Source: Rikenellaceae bacterium (GTDB lineage: Bacteria > Bacteroidota > Bacteroidia > Bacteroidales > Rikenellaceae). From it: a stretch of DNA of 55,395 bases. The translations under genes were made by a program, and so were the position numbers. This document shows, piece after piece, positions 37,664-46,221 of the stretch. Every line of letters starts with the position of its first letter. Positions within the stretch are counted from its first letter, which is position 1. The stretch spans positions 1 to 55,395 of the forward strand of contig SUZO01000012.1 in assembly GCA_015059805.1 (NCBI GenBank), in the 5' to 3' direction. A model generated the notes under the pieces. That model was given only the letters and a program-made list of their open reading frames with translations. It searched no databases and was not told the origin of the DNA.

Positions 37664-40600
37664 ATGAAACGACTTGCAACACTTATGCTACTTGCTGTTT
37701 TTGCTATTACGGCGACAGCGCAAAATCGCTCAAAGGTCACTCTATATCTCCTTGACCAGCAGACAAAGGAGCCTCTACAGGGCGCTGTGGTTGAGGTTAG
37801 CCCCAAGGGTGATAGCTCTGACAAGAGCTACTACACTACAGGACGAGGTGGATATATGGAGATAAATCTGCCTATAGGCGAGTATATCCTCATAGCAACA
37901 TTTATAGGCTACACTGACAAGCAGATACTCTGCAATGCGAATACTAAAGAGGTAGCGTTGGGTAATCACTATATGGAGCAGTCGGTAACTGATATAGGCG
38001 CTGTGGTAAAGGAGGTAAAACAGTTTCGTACTACGCAAAATGCTGATACACTGGTCTATAACGCCGCAGCTTTTAAGACGACAAAGGATGCAGAGGCTGA
38101 GAAACTGCTCTCCAAAATGCCAGGCATTGTCGTTGAGAGTGGTCAGGTGGAGGTGCAGGGTGAGCAGGTCAAGAAGGTATTTGTAGATGGCGACGAGTTC
38201 TTTGGTGAGGATGTGACTATGGCAATAAAGAGCATCCCTGCCGAAATTGTTGATAAGGTAGAGGTGTTTGATAAACTTAGCGATGAAGCCGAGTTTTCAG
38301 GCGTGGATGATGGCAATAGTTACAAGGCGCTCAACTTTGTCACAAAGAAGAGTATGCGAAATGGTCAGTTTGGAAAGCTCTATGGTGGAGTAGGCTGGCA
38401 ACCTGAGGCTGGAAGTGTGACGTTTAATCCCAAATATCTTGTTGGTGGAAATGTAAACTCATTCCGCAATAAGCAGAAAATCACTGTTTTAGCTCTGTTT
38501 AACAATGTCAATCAGCAGAACTTCTCTTTTGAGGATTTGTTGGGTGTAAATAATCAGGGCGGTCGTGGAAATGGCAACCAATTTATGGTGCAGCCGCAGC
38601 CAGGTGTGGCGGCGGTAAATGCTGTAGGTGTGAACTATAACGACACGTGGGGTAGGCGCAAGAGCGTTAAGTTTCAGGGTAGCTACTTCTTCAATAATAC
38701 CAATACGCGCAATCTTTCAGAGAGCAGTACTTGGTATGAGTATCCAGCCCCTTATGGTACGCAGTATGGACTTAGTAACTCGCAGAAAATCAACAATAAC
38801 CACCGCCTCAATGCCCGCTTAGACTGGAAAATATCTCGCACACAGCAACTCACTTCGCGCACAACGTTGAGCTATCAAGGACATCGTCCGACAACTACTA
38901 CAGAGGGCTACTCAAATAACGATACCGACCTTGATACTGTAGGTATGGAGTCTATAACCTTCCGCTCACTATCATATAGCGCATCGTCAAGCCAGAGCAT
39001 TATGCGCGGAGTAAATGCGAACCAGTTTTTGCAGTATAGGCTACGTTTAGGTGTGCCAGGGCGTACAATTACAGTAACTGCTCGCGCGGGGTATAGGGAT
39101 AACCGCGCAGCACGTAATGTTATGACTAACAATGCCGAGCCAGTGCCATTTGACAGCCCTCTGTATGAGAGTTTATATAACGAGTACTTCGGTGCAGGTG
39201 GCTCGTGGTACGATATGAGTGAGAATCCATTGCTCTTTATCCCGATATATGAGCATCGTAATATACCAACATATACATACAACGTTGGTGGTGGGGTGAA
39301 CTACAACGAGCCGATAGCAGAAAATTGGACACTAACCCTGCAGTATAACCTCACATATCGCAACCAGACAAAGGAACAGGGGGCGTGGTATACAGAGAGC
39401 GACTATGCTGTAACCGACCAGAGCCGCCAAAATGATGCGCTGACAATAAACTCAGCGACCAATACTCTATCACACCGCGTGGGACCTGGTATTCGCTACT
39501 CTAAAAATCGTAATACCTTCGTATTCAGAGTCTTGTACGAAAATCTGTCGCGCAATGGCGATTTTAACAATGGCGCAAATATCTCAAGCCTTGTGGATAA
39601 ACACTTCCATAGTGCGCAGTACTTTGCTATGTTCCGCTACGCCTTTAATAAGCAGAATACACTGCGAATACAGTTCCGCTCCTCATCTGATATGCCGAGC
39701 GTCTCACAGTTGCACAACATCTTTGATGTCACCTCGCCGCAGAATATAAGTGTCGGAAATAGCAATCTTATGCCAGAGTATTCGCATAGCGGCTCTATCC
39801 GTTACATCCTCTCGCTGCCAGATAAGGGGCAGACATTTATGGCTATGATACGCGGTGAGTACTACCAAAATGCGCTCTCAACATCAAGGCTCTACAATCC
39901 GCAGGGGTGGGCTCTGCCAGAGGATATGGATGGCATTTTGATTCCAAAAGATGAGAATGGCAAGCCATATCGCCCTACGCAGATTACAAGTTACGAGAAC
40001 ATAAGCGGTATGTGGTCTGTAAGGGCAAATATCTCTTACGGTCTACCGTTGCCATTTATCAAGTGCAACCTTAATTTGGCGGCAAATGTTGGCTACTCAG
40101 TCACTCCAAGTGCCGTTTACGATGCAGGAAGAGTGCCAGCACAACTGCTTGAGAATGTGGTAAATCATAACTTTAGCGTCAATCGCGCAAACAATATTGG
40201 CTATACCCTGCGTGCAGCTCTGGGTAGTAACATTTCAGAAAATATAGATTTTACCCTCTCGTGGCGCGGAACATACAATCAGGCATGGAATAGCGCCACA
40301 GAGGCTGACTATGGCGAGAAGATACTCAACAACTACTTCCGCCATACCGCTTCGGCATCTGTAAAGTGGGTCTTTGGTGCAGGATTTACCCTTACGGCAA
40401 ATGCAGCATATCATCAGTATCTCGGATTTACAAATAGCTATAACGAGCAGTATATCCTCTGCAACGCCTATTTAGGAAAGCAGCTATTTAAGAGTCGCCG
40501 AGGCGAGATTCTTGTTGGTGTAAACGATATTCTGAACCAAAATAGGTCATTCTCGCGCTCTACAGGCTCTGGATATACCCGCAATGTACTTAATAGCACT

Positions 40601-40753
40601 GTCGGCAGGTATGTTATGGTGCAGTTTGTCTACAACCTTCGCCACTTTGGTAAGAATGCCTCGCGCAATATGTCTGACTATGAGGGTATGGATGGCAGCG
40701 GCACGCGACAGCGAGCGATGGGTGACCAGAGAATGATGCGTAGATACAGATAG
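37664..40753 (+). CDS. Outer membrane beta-barrel (TonB-dependent-receptor-like) protein with carboxypeptidase-regulatory domain
   Basis: 1029 residues; signal peptide MKRLATLMLLAVFAITATAQ. Residues 25-110 form a carboxypeptidase-regulatory-like domain (DQQTKEPLQGAVVEVSPKG, then YILIATFIGYTDKQI). A plug-like section follows (DTLVYNAAAFKTTKDAEAEK, LLSKMPGIVVESG, VKKVFVDGDEFFG, KVEVFDKLSDEAEFSG), the pattern of the OMP_b-brl_3 family rather than SusC. The remainder is a large barrel. The C-terminal strand pattern is followed by a charged, Gly/Met-rich tail (SDYEGMDGSGTRQRAMGDQR). No SusD partner is adjacent. It follows the susCD operon terminator but no consensus promoter was recognised in the 95-nt gap, so read-through or an unusual promoter is possible. 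Cargo unknown. Confidence 0.88.
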   Translation: MKRLATLMLLAVFAITATAQNRSKVTLYLLDQQTKEPLQGAVVEVSPKGDSSDKSYYTTGRGGYMEINLPIGEYILIATFIGYTDKQILCNANTKEVALGNHYMEQSVTDIGAVVKEVKQFRTTQNADTLVYNAAAFKTTKDAEAEKLLSKMPGIVVESGQVEVQGEQVKKVFVDGDEFFGEDVTMAIKSIPAEIVDKVEVFDKLSDEAEFSGVDDGNSYKALNFVTKKSMRNGQFGKLYGGVGWQPEAGSVTFNPKYLVGGNVNSFRNKQKITVLALFNNVNQQNFSFEDLLGVNNQGGRGNGNQFMVQPQPGVAAVNAVGVNYNDTWGRRKSVKFQGSYFFNNTNTRNLSESSTWYEYPAPYGTQYGLSNSQKINNNHRLNARLDWKISRTQQLTSRTTLSYQGHRPTTTTEGYSNNDTDLDTVGMESITFRSLSYSASSSQSIMRGVNANQFLQYRLRLGVPGRTITVTARAGYRDNRAARNVMTNNAEPVPFDSPLYESLYNEYFGAGGSWYDMSENPLLFIPIYEHRNIPTYTYNVGGGVNYNEPIAENWTLTLQYNLTYRNQTKEQGAWYTESDYAVTDQSRQNDALTINSATNTLSHRVGPGIRYSKNRNTFVFRVLYENLSRNGDFNNGANISSLVDKHFHSAQYFAMFRYAFNKQNTLRIQFRSSSDMPSVSQLHNIFDVTSPQNISVGNSNLMPEYSHSGSIRYILSLPDKGQTFMAMIRGEYYQNALSTSRLYNPQGWALPEDMDGILIPKDENGKPYRPTQITSYENISGMWSVRANISYGLPLPFIKCNLNLAANVGYSVTPSAVYDAGRVPAQLLENVVNHNFSVNRANNIGYTLRAALGSNISENIDFTLSWRGTYNQAWNSATEADYGEKILNNYFRHTASASVKWVFGAGFTLTANAAYHQYLGFTNSYNEQYILCNAYLGKQLFKSRRGEILVGVNDILNQNRSFSRSTGSGYTRNVLNSTVGRYVMVQFVYNLRHFGKNASRNMSDYEGMDGSGTRQRAMGDQRMMRRYR

Positions 40754-40790
40754 AAAAATAAGCACCGCTTTTTGGCGGTGCTTATTTTTT
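40754..40790. terminator. Bidirectional terminator
   Basis: Perfect stem AATAAGCACCGC (40757-40768) / GCGGTGCTTATT (40775-40786) flanked by A-run and T-run, serving the convergent beta-barrel and glycerophosphodiesterase genes. Confidence 0.95.
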
Positions 40791-40806
40791 GCGTACTCTG
40801 TTAAGA

Positions 40807-41667
40807 TTACTTCTGTGGCTTCTCGTAGCCCTTAATCTTTACAAATGGAAGGTTCTTCTCTGCCCAGTCAGCAACCTCAAAGAAGCGGTCGCAGCACATA
40901 GCATCACAACCAAGAGCTGCACCAAGGAAGAAGTCCTCCTTGTTGTTGCCTGGCCACAGAGATACAATCATGCCCAGCTTATGACCCAAGCGGATAGTTG
41001 AGCGAGTAGTGCCGTCCATCTTACAACCTACGCGCATAATGCCCATATTGTAAGCCTCCATAAGAATCTCTGGAGATGCAGGCTTGCTCTTGAGGAGCAT
41101 CATCTCAGCCTCTGGGTGCAGACGCTTCATAGTGCTCAGCGCACGCTTGTCAAAAGAGGTGAATAGGTAGAGTGAAGACTCTGGCTTCTGAGTCATGGTC
41201 ATATTCCACAACTTCTCGCACAAATCATCAAGCATAGCCTGTGTATAGAGCTCAGGGATAGTCTTAATCTCCCACTCAATATACATATTTGGCTTGTCAG
41301 CAAGGAAATCAGCAAACTCCTGGCACAGCGCAAGTGGGTTGCCAGACTTAGTCTTAATCTTCAGACACTCCTTAGTTGTAAGGTCCTCAGTCTGAACATC
41401 TACGCCACAAGTGCGGTAGAGTGACTCGTCGTGGCTAAGGATAAGGTCGCCATCGCCAGTCATGCGAACATCGGTCTCAAAACCGCGAGCACCACGAGCA
41501 TAAGCCTCACGGAAGGCGAGCATGGTATTCTCATCATACTCAAAACGGCTACCACGGTGTGCAAAGAACTGAATAGTTGGGTAGTTCTCAATCTTACTCT
41601 GAGCAGTTGCAAAATCTGCAGAGAAGAGTGCTGCTGCAAATGCAGCTAACATAAAAAATCTTTTCAT
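40807..41667 (-). CDS. Secreted glycerophosphodiester phosphodiesterase
   Basis: Hydrolyses glycerophosphodiesters to glycerol-3-phosphate and an alcohol. 286 residues with signal peptide MKRFFMLAAFAAALFSADFATAQ, so it acts outside the inner membrane. The GDPD catalytic set is complete: AHRGS with His37-Arg38, GFETDVRMTGDGDLILSHDE with Glu64, Asp66 and His79. Later motifs are YIEWEIKT, LYLFTSFD and VSLWPGNNKEDF. The last belongs to a (TIM-barrel) GDPD C-terminal end, with a Cys-rich GCDAMCCDRF. Single gene, convergent with the receptor upstream; a TACCTTTG promoter box lies at 41713-41706. It may recover glycerol phosphate from host or bacterial lipids. Confidence 0.93.
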   Translation of the reverse strand: MKRFFMLAAFAAALFSADFATAQSKIENYPTIQFFAHRGSRFEYDENTMLAFREAYARGARGFETDVRMTGDGDLILSHDESLYRTCGVDVQTEDLTTKECLKIKTKSGNPLALCQEFADFLADKPNMYIEWEIKTIPELYTQAMLDDLCEKLWNMTMTQKPESSLYLFTSFDKRALSTMKRLHPEAEMMLLKSKPASPEILMEAYNMGIMRVGCKMDGTTRSTIRLGHKLGMIVSLWPGNNKEDFFLGAALGCDAMCCDRFFEVADWAEKNLPFVKIKGYEKPQK

Positions 41668-41705
41668 TCTGTTATCTGTTTAAGGTTAAAAATCTTTCTA
41701 ATTGC

Positions 41706-41713
41706 CAAAGGTA
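41706..41713 (-). promoter_or_regulatory. Probable -7 box of the glycerophosphodiesterase gene
   Basis: TACCTTTG on the minus strand, about 40 nt before the start codon. No TTG was found at the expected distance (only a T-run), so the assignment is weaker than others here. Confidence 0.6.
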
Positions 41714-41789
41714 ATAATTTTTATTCAATTTGTAAAACCCCATTTTAACTTTTTTGCCATTGACGGCTCTATATAGATGAAATAATTAT

Positions 41790-41797
41790 TAACTTTG
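41790..41797 (+). promoter_or_regulatory. Probable -7 box of the small exported-protein gene
   Basis: TAACTTTG ends 4 nt before ATG 41802, again predicting a leaderless transcript. The -33 TTG is not at the usual spacing. Confidence 0.6.
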
Positions 41798-41801
41798 TAC
41801 T

Positions 41802-42170
41802 ATGAAAAAGATTATATCAACACTGATGCTCCTTGCTGTGGCAACCACCGCATTGGCACAAGAACTCTCTGCCGTAACAGGTATCCCTGTACCTAAAAAG
41901 AGCGCTGAGCCTATTATCGGTGCACTCGTCACATTCTCCTCCGAGTGGGATTCTGACCTTAAATATCAACGTAAAGTAGATGCTAATGGCTTCCGCGTTG
42001 TTCTACCTCGCGGTGGGTATATCCTTACCATTGACGCAGCAGGTTACGAAAGCTTCCAGCAGGAGATTGAGGTAGATTTGCCAAATATAGACCTCGACCT
42101 AATCGTTATGCTCACTACCGAACAGGCTGCAGAGCGTGATGCTAAGCGGAAGAAGCGCGCCCAAAGATAA
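41802..42170 (+). CDS. Small exported carboxypeptidase-regulatory-like protein
   Basis: 122 residues; signal peptide MKKIISTLMLLAVATTALAQ. The mature protein is a single carboxypeptidase-regulatory-like/prealbumin-type beta sandwich: EPIIGALVTFSSEWDSDLKY, FRVVLPRGGYILTIDAAGYE, then FQQEIEVDLPNIDLDLIV. It ends in a very basic tail (AKRKKRAQR). In larger proteins this domain precedes SusC barrels; here it stands alone, so it may be a stand-alone periplasmic or surface adaptor. Function not recognised. Its TAA stop codon is the first three bases of a palindromic repeat element (copy B). Confidence 0.75.
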   Translation: MKKIISTLMLLAVATTALAQELSAVTGIPVPKKSAEPIIGALVTFSSEWDSDLKYQRKVDANGFRVVLPRGGYILTIDAAGYESFQQEIEVDLPNIDLDLIVMLTTEQAAERDAKRKKRAQR

Positions 42171-42330
42171 TTTTGTCGTTATAGTGTGCCACCTACGGCA
42201 CATCCCTTAAAAACCAGTGGCGGCTGTACGTTTTAGTACTATCCGCCACTGATTTTTTTTCACGATGCACCGTATCTGGCGCACTCTAACGACAAAATTG
42301 GCTATTAGCCGTTAGCCGTTAGCCGTTGGC
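42169..42330. repeat. Composite palindromic element, copy B
   Basis: Terminal inverted repeats 42169-42190 and 42278-42299 match at 20 of 22 positions and bound 131 bp. The internal stem CAGTGGCGG (42215-42223) / CCGCCACTG (42243-42251) differs from that of copy A but is again perfectly paired. Its loop holds the same CTGTAC-N6-GTACTATCC. Three bases past the right arm come four 7-bp units (42303-42330, consensus YRTTAGC, last one GTTGGC-type). The left end coincides with the stop codon at 42168-42170. A homologous copy lies at 16681-16841. Confidence 0.85.
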
Positions 42331-42423
42331 TTGCCTGCGGCAGGCTAAAGTAGAATAGAGAATTTAAGGAGGTTAGGGAAGTTAAAGAATTTAGTGACAG
42401 AACTTAGTCTGAAAGTGTTTATT

Positions 42424-42540
42424 CGGATTTAGGGAAACCATCGTAGATGGTACGATGAAAAATAGAGCCTCACTCAAGCTTGCTTGAAAGTGAATGGCTC
42501 TATTTTTTGTCGTAATAGCCGCAAGGCTATCCTAAATCCG
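42424..42540. repeat. Nested palindromic region with a bidirectional terminator-like hairpin
   Basis: Outer arms CGGATTTAGG (42424-42433) / CCTAAATCCG (42531-42540) are perfect. Inside are a small hairpin CCATC/GATGG (42438-42450), a long hairpin AAAATAGAGCC/GGCTCTATTTT (about 42459-42469/42496-42506) with a nested CACT-CAAGC stem and flanking A- and T-runs, another TTTTGTCGT motif, and the hairpin ATAGCC/GGCTAT (42515-42530). The central hairpin could end transcription in either direction. Confidence 0.65.
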
Positions 42541-42648
42541 CATCAGCACGGAAGAAAAACGAAGTTTTTCCAAAAGTTTTTGCACGCCCTGCTTTTTTCA
42601 AAAAGCGGGCAGTTCCGCACCAGCCGTACTGCGTAGCTGGGCTGGAGG
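42541..42648. other. Non-coding stretch with hairpins downstream of the symporter gene
   Basis: No gene seen. It holds an AAAAAC/GTTTTT hairpin (about 42555-42570), a near-perfect GCCCTGCTTTTT/AAAAAGCGGGC stem (about 42587-42610) and a CCAGC/GCTGG stem (about 42621-42645). These lie just beyond the stop of the minus-strand symporter gene and probably form its transcript end. Confidence 0.5.
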
Positions 42649-44220
42649 CTATTTTTTCTCTGGTTTGCCGAGCATACAGATCGTGGTGGAGATGATACCT
42701 CCGATAGGTGCCCACCAGGTCCAGGCGATATACTGGGTACCGAAAATCTGTTTTTGGAACATTAGAGGGATGATAATCAGCGCGCCGACGACGATAGCGG
42801 CAACGACGCTGGCGGTATTTCCTCGTTTAGTGAATATAGCTGTAAGGAATACGCCAATCATACCTGCGTATGCGAAGCACATAACGCCTGTAGCGAAGTC
42901 TACGAGGTTAAGTCCGCTTGCCTCTTGCATCACTGCTGTAACGATAGCAAAGCCTGTAAGGAGCATACCCATTAGGAATACCATCTTACGAGAAGATGAG
43001 AGTTGCTCTGCATCGCCCTTGACAGCCTTACCCTTATCTGCGCGGATAGGGAGGTAGAGGTCCGTCACGAAGCTTGAAGCCATAGCGTTAATAGCTGAGT
43101 TGAATGATGATAGTGCTGCTGCGAGCAGACCTGTAATCATCAATCCGCGCACGCCCATAGGGATATGGTTCTTGATATACTGCGGGAATATATCGCGAGC
43201 GTCAGTAAAGAACTGCGATGGAACTCCTGTAGCCATAAACTCACTCTTATACTTAACAAAGAGCAGTGAACCGATAAGCAGGAACACCAGAACTATAGGC
43301 AGTGAGATAAGCTGCGACCAAACAAGCGACATAGATGCCTGCTTAACGTCACGACAAGCGAGCTGGCGCTGCACAAACTCGTGGTCGGTAGTGTACTGGC
43401 AGACCTTGAAGAATGCCACGCCAATCATGCCGCCAAGCACTGTATAAGGCGATGCCCAGTTAATTGAGAAGTCAAACATCTTGAGCTTGCTACCCTCCTG
43501 CCAGCCGACAAGTGAGCCATCCGTAGCCACAGCACCTGCATCTGCTCCTGGAATCTTTGTCAGTCCGCCATCGGTAAGCATTGCCCACATATCAGACAGA
43601 GGCATATCTATAGAGCAGAAGACCATAATCAGTGCTACAACGCCAGTGCCGACGAGAAGTAGTGTCTGGAAGGTGTCGATATAGAGCAGACCTTTAATGC
43701 CGCCCATCATCGTATAGATAGTAGATACGATACCGAGCAGGATAATTGAGTAGACCATAAAGTCAAACTTAATACCGCCAAAGACGATTACCGAGATAGC
43801 GATTGCGGCGATAAAGAGTCGTGAGCCAGAGGTAAAGAGCTGTCCGAGCAGGAACATGGCGCTATTTACGCGCTTAGACTTCTCACCGAAGCGGTCACCG
43901 ATATATCCGTAGATGGTAATTGTATTTGCCTTGTAGAGCTTCGGCATAATAAGCGCTGCCACAAGCATACCACCCACAATAGCACCCAGAAGGTTTAGCA
44001 CATAGGTAAGGTCGGTATTAAATCCCAGCTCTGGTGAGCCCACGAAAGTACCCGCCGAGATTGTCGTTCCAGTAGCTGCAATAGCTACAATCCAGCCTGG
44101 CATTGAGCGACCTGCGACGAAGTAGTCTTCAACATCTTTGTTCTTGCGAGAGAAGGCATAGCCGATAGCCATCAGCGTACCTAAGAATAGGGCTACAATG
44201 AGCCAATCAAGTAAAGTCAT
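42649..44220 (-). CDS. Sodium:solute symporter (SSS family)
   Basis: Inner-membrane sodium-coupled importer, 523 residues, about 13 hydrophobic helices. SSS features seen: N-terminal LLDWLIVALFLGTLMAIGYA, the family motif DVEDYFVAGRSMPGW, SAGTFVGSPELGF in the unwound first core helix, GRLFIA-like SRLFIAAIAISV, YTMMGGIKGLLYIDTFQTLL, TDHEFVQRQLACRDVKQA (Asp-His-x-x-x-Gln-Arg), and AAALSSFNSAINAMASSFVTDLY, which carries the sodium-site serines. Substrate unknown; relatives carry sugars, sialic acid or organic acids. Divergent from an FAD oxidoreductase gene across a shared 106-nt promoter region, so the pair is probably co-regulated: import plus cytoplasmic oxidation. Confidence 0.94.
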   Translation of the reverse strand: MTLLDWLIVALFLGTLMAIGYAFSRKNKDVEDYFVAGRSMPGWIVAIAATGTTISAGTFVGSPELGFNTDLTYVLNLLGAIVGGMLVAALIMPKLYKANTITIYGYIGDRFGEKSKRVNSAMFLLGQLFTSGSRLFIAAIAISVIVFGGIKFDFMVYSIILLGIVSTIYTMMGGIKGLLYIDTFQTLLLVGTGVVALIMVFCSIDMPLSDMWAMLTDGGLTKIPGADAGAVATDGSLVGWQEGSKLKMFDFSINWASPYTVLGGMIGVAFFKVCQYTTDHEFVQRQLACRDVKQASMSLVWSQLISLPIVLVFLLIGSLLFVKYKSEFMATGVPSQFFTDARDIFPQYIKNHIPMGVRGLMITGLLAAALSSFNSAINAMASSFVTDLYLPIRADKGKAVKGDAEQLSSSRKMVFLMGMLLTGFAIVTAVMQEASGLNLVDFATGVMCFAYAGMIGVFLTAIFTKRGNTASVVAAIVVGALIIIPLMFQKQIFGTQYIAWTWWAPIGGIISTTICMLGKPEKK

Positions 44221-44250
44221 ACGGTTTTTTTGTTTAGGTTTATGTTGTTA

Positions 44251-44280
44251 CAAAGGTAATAAATATTTGCAGAGTTTCAA
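44251..44280 (-). promoter_or_regulatory. Promoter of the symporter gene
   Basis: Minus-strand TTG (44280-44278), 19-nt spacer, TACCTTTG (44258-44251). Its -33 box lies inside the spacer of the divergent promoter at 44267-44297. Confidence 0.85.
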
Positions 44281-44297
44281 AATTATGTCTAATTTTG
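44267..44297 (+). promoter_or_regulatory. Promoter of FAD oxidoreductase gene 1
   Basis: TTG (44267-44269), 20-nt spacer, TAATTTTG (44290-44297), 29 nt before ATG 44327. Interleaved with the opposite-strand symporter promoter, so both cannot be occupied at once. Confidence 0.82.
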
Positions 44298-44326
44298 TAT
44301 AACAAAATTTCAAACAATCTAAAAAT

Positions 44327-46150
44327 ATGAAATTGGATAGATCAAATTCGGTAATGGTCTTGGCAACGACCTTTGCTGAGCGTGGCGATTGGACTGTAGA
44401 GCAGCAGTTTGTGCTGCAGATGGGTTCTTCTTACCTATTGGCTCACGGTATTGGTACTCCACTTGCTAATGATGCTGTGACAACAGTAACTGTGCCTTGT
44501 GATGGAGAGTACAACATCCTTGTTCGTACTAAGAACTGGACAAAACATTGGTCTGATGGTCCTACACCAGGCATTTTTGAGGTGCTTGTAGATGGGCAGA
44601 GTGACGGGGTAACTTACGGCACTGACTCTGTGAACTGGTACTGGCAGCGTGGTGGCAAGGTGGCACTCAAGGCTGGCGAGCACACAGTGGCACTGCACGA
44701 TCTTACTGGTTTTGATGGTCGTTGCGATGCTATAATCCTTACAACTGAGGACTACACCCCATCAGAGAGCCTTGAGGAGTACTTTGCACTGCGCGAGGCA
44801 CTGCTTGGCAAAGCGACTCCAGAGGATAAGGGTTGCTACGACTTTGTTGTTGTCGGCGGTGGAATTTCTGGTATCTGCGCAGCACTTGCAGCATCACGAT
44901 TGGGTCTTAAGGTGGCTCTTATTCAGGATAGATATGTTCTTGGTGGTAATAACTCCTCTGAGGTGCGTGTAGGATTGGGTGGTCAGATAAATATTGACCC
45001 ATATCCATCACTCGGTTACCTGCTTAACGAGATTGGTCCAGATAGAATCGGTAACGCCCGCGGTGCACACCACTATCAGGATGACAAGAAGATGAAGGTC
45101 GTGCTTGCTGAGAAGAATATCTCCCTCTTTATGGGTTATACCGTAACTGAGGTTGAGAAGGAGGGTGACAAGATTGTCTCTGTAGTGGCTCAGGAGGCGA
45201 CTGTTCAGAATAGAATTAAGATTTCGGGCAAGTACTTCTCTGACTGTACTGGCGATGCACACCTTGGTTATATGGCTGGTGCTGAGTGCCGTATGGGTCG
45301 TGAGGCACGCGATGAGTTTAACGAGCGCCTTGCGCCTGAGAAGGCTGACGATATGACTATGGGCGTATCTATTGAGTGGTACTGCGAGGATTGGAACACC
45401 CCTTGCGACTTCCCAGATTCGCTTGACTGGGGTCTGCGCCTTGACGAGTATACCGTAGAGCCTGTACACCGTGCAAATTGGTACTGGGAGGTTGGTATGA
45501 TGGACGACCAGGTTGCCGATGCCGAGAAGATTCGTGACTACGGTATGTATGTTGCCTACTCAACATTCTCATACTGCAAGAACCGCTACTCAAAGAAGGA
45601 GGATTGGCAGTGCACACACCTTACTTGGGTGAGCCACGTATCTGGCAAGCGCGAGTCTCGCCGTATTATGGGTGACTATATCCTTCGTGAGCAAGACCTT
45701 ACACGTCCTATTCGCCACGAGGATGAGACTTGTACTACCACTTGGCGCATTGACCAGCACTACCCTATGGAGAAGAATAGCAAGGACTATCCAAATCAGG
45801 AGTGGCTCTCATACGGCGTGCTGACACCTATTGACTTCTACGCCCTGCCTTACCGTTGCTTCTACTCTAAGGATATTAAGAATATGTTTATGGCAGGTAG
45901 AAATATCTCTGTGACACATATCGCCCTCGGCTCTACCCGCGTGATGCGTACCTGCGGACTTATTGGTGAGGTTGTCGGCATGGCAGCAGCAGTATGCGCT
46001 CGCCGCGATGCTTATCCACGCGATGTATATACAACATACTTTGAGGACCTTAAGGAGCTTATGCGCAAGGGTACTGGAAGAACCGATGTCCCTTACACTC
46101 AGTTCTACCACCAGGTAGACCGTACAGGTCACCAGGCTGAGGATAGGTAG
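44327..46150 (+). CDS. FAD-dependent oxidoreductase with N-terminal beta-sandwich domain, paralog 1
   Basis: 607 residues, no signal peptide, so cytoplasmic. Residues 1-140 form a galactose-binding-like beta domain (EYNILVRTKNWTKHW, PGIFEVLVDG, WYWQRGGKVAL, HDLTGFDGRCDAIILT). The FAD-binding Rossmann fold begins at 171 with DFVVVGGGISGICAALAAS; the flavin-contact loop is GGNNSSEVRVGLGG (207-220). This layout fits Pfam FAD_oxidored (PF12831), whose members oxidise unknown, often sugar-related, substrates. Other conserved parts: SDCTGDAHLGYMAGAE, WYWEVGM, and MFMAGRNISVTHIALGSTRV near the C-terminus. Divergent from a sodium symporter. A close paralog lies at 48438-50243 with the same layout. 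Substrate not known. Confidence 0.85.
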   Translation: MKLDRSNSVMVLATTFAERGDWTVEQQFVLQMGSSYLLAHGIGTPLANDAVTTVTVPCDGEYNILVRTKNWTKHWSDGPTPGIFEVLVDGQSDGVTYGTDSVNWYWQRGGKVALKAGEHTVALHDLTGFDGRCDAIILTTEDYTPSESLEEYFALREALLGKATPEDKGCYDFVVVGGGISGICAALAASRLGLKVALIQDRYVLGGNNSSEVRVGLGGQINIDPYPSLGYLLNEIGPDRIGNARGAHHYQDDKKMKVVLAEKNISLFMGYTVTEVEKEGDKIVSVVAQEATVQNRIKISGKYFSDCTGDAHLGYMAGAECRMGREARDEFNERLAPEKADDMTMGVSIEWYCEDWNTPCDFPDSLDWGLRLDEYTVEPVHRANWYWEVGMMDDQVADAEKIRDYGMYVAYSTFSYCKNRYSKKEDWQCTHLTWVSHVSGKRESRRIMGDYILREQDLTRPIRHEDETCTTTWRIDQHYPMEKNSKDYPNQEWLSYGVLTPIDFYALPYRCFYSKDIKNMFMAGRNISVTHIALGSTRVMRTCGLIGEVVGMAAAVCARRDAYPRDVYTTYFEDLKELMRKGTGRTDVPYTQFYHQVDRTGHQAEDR

Positions 46151-46165
46151 TTTGCTGTGGTAAAT

Positions 46166-46206
46166 AAAACAGTTAAGGGGTTGTATCACAACCCCTTAAT
46201 GTTTTA
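46166..46206. terminator. Bidirectional terminator
   Basis: Twelve-bp perfect stem TTAAGGGGTTGT (46173-46184) / ACAACCCCTTAA (46188-46199) with loop ATC, extended by AAAAC/GTTTT flanks. It serves the convergent FAD oxidoreductase and peptidase genes. Confidence 0.92.
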
Positions 46207-46221
46207 TGTTGGAAAGATGTG

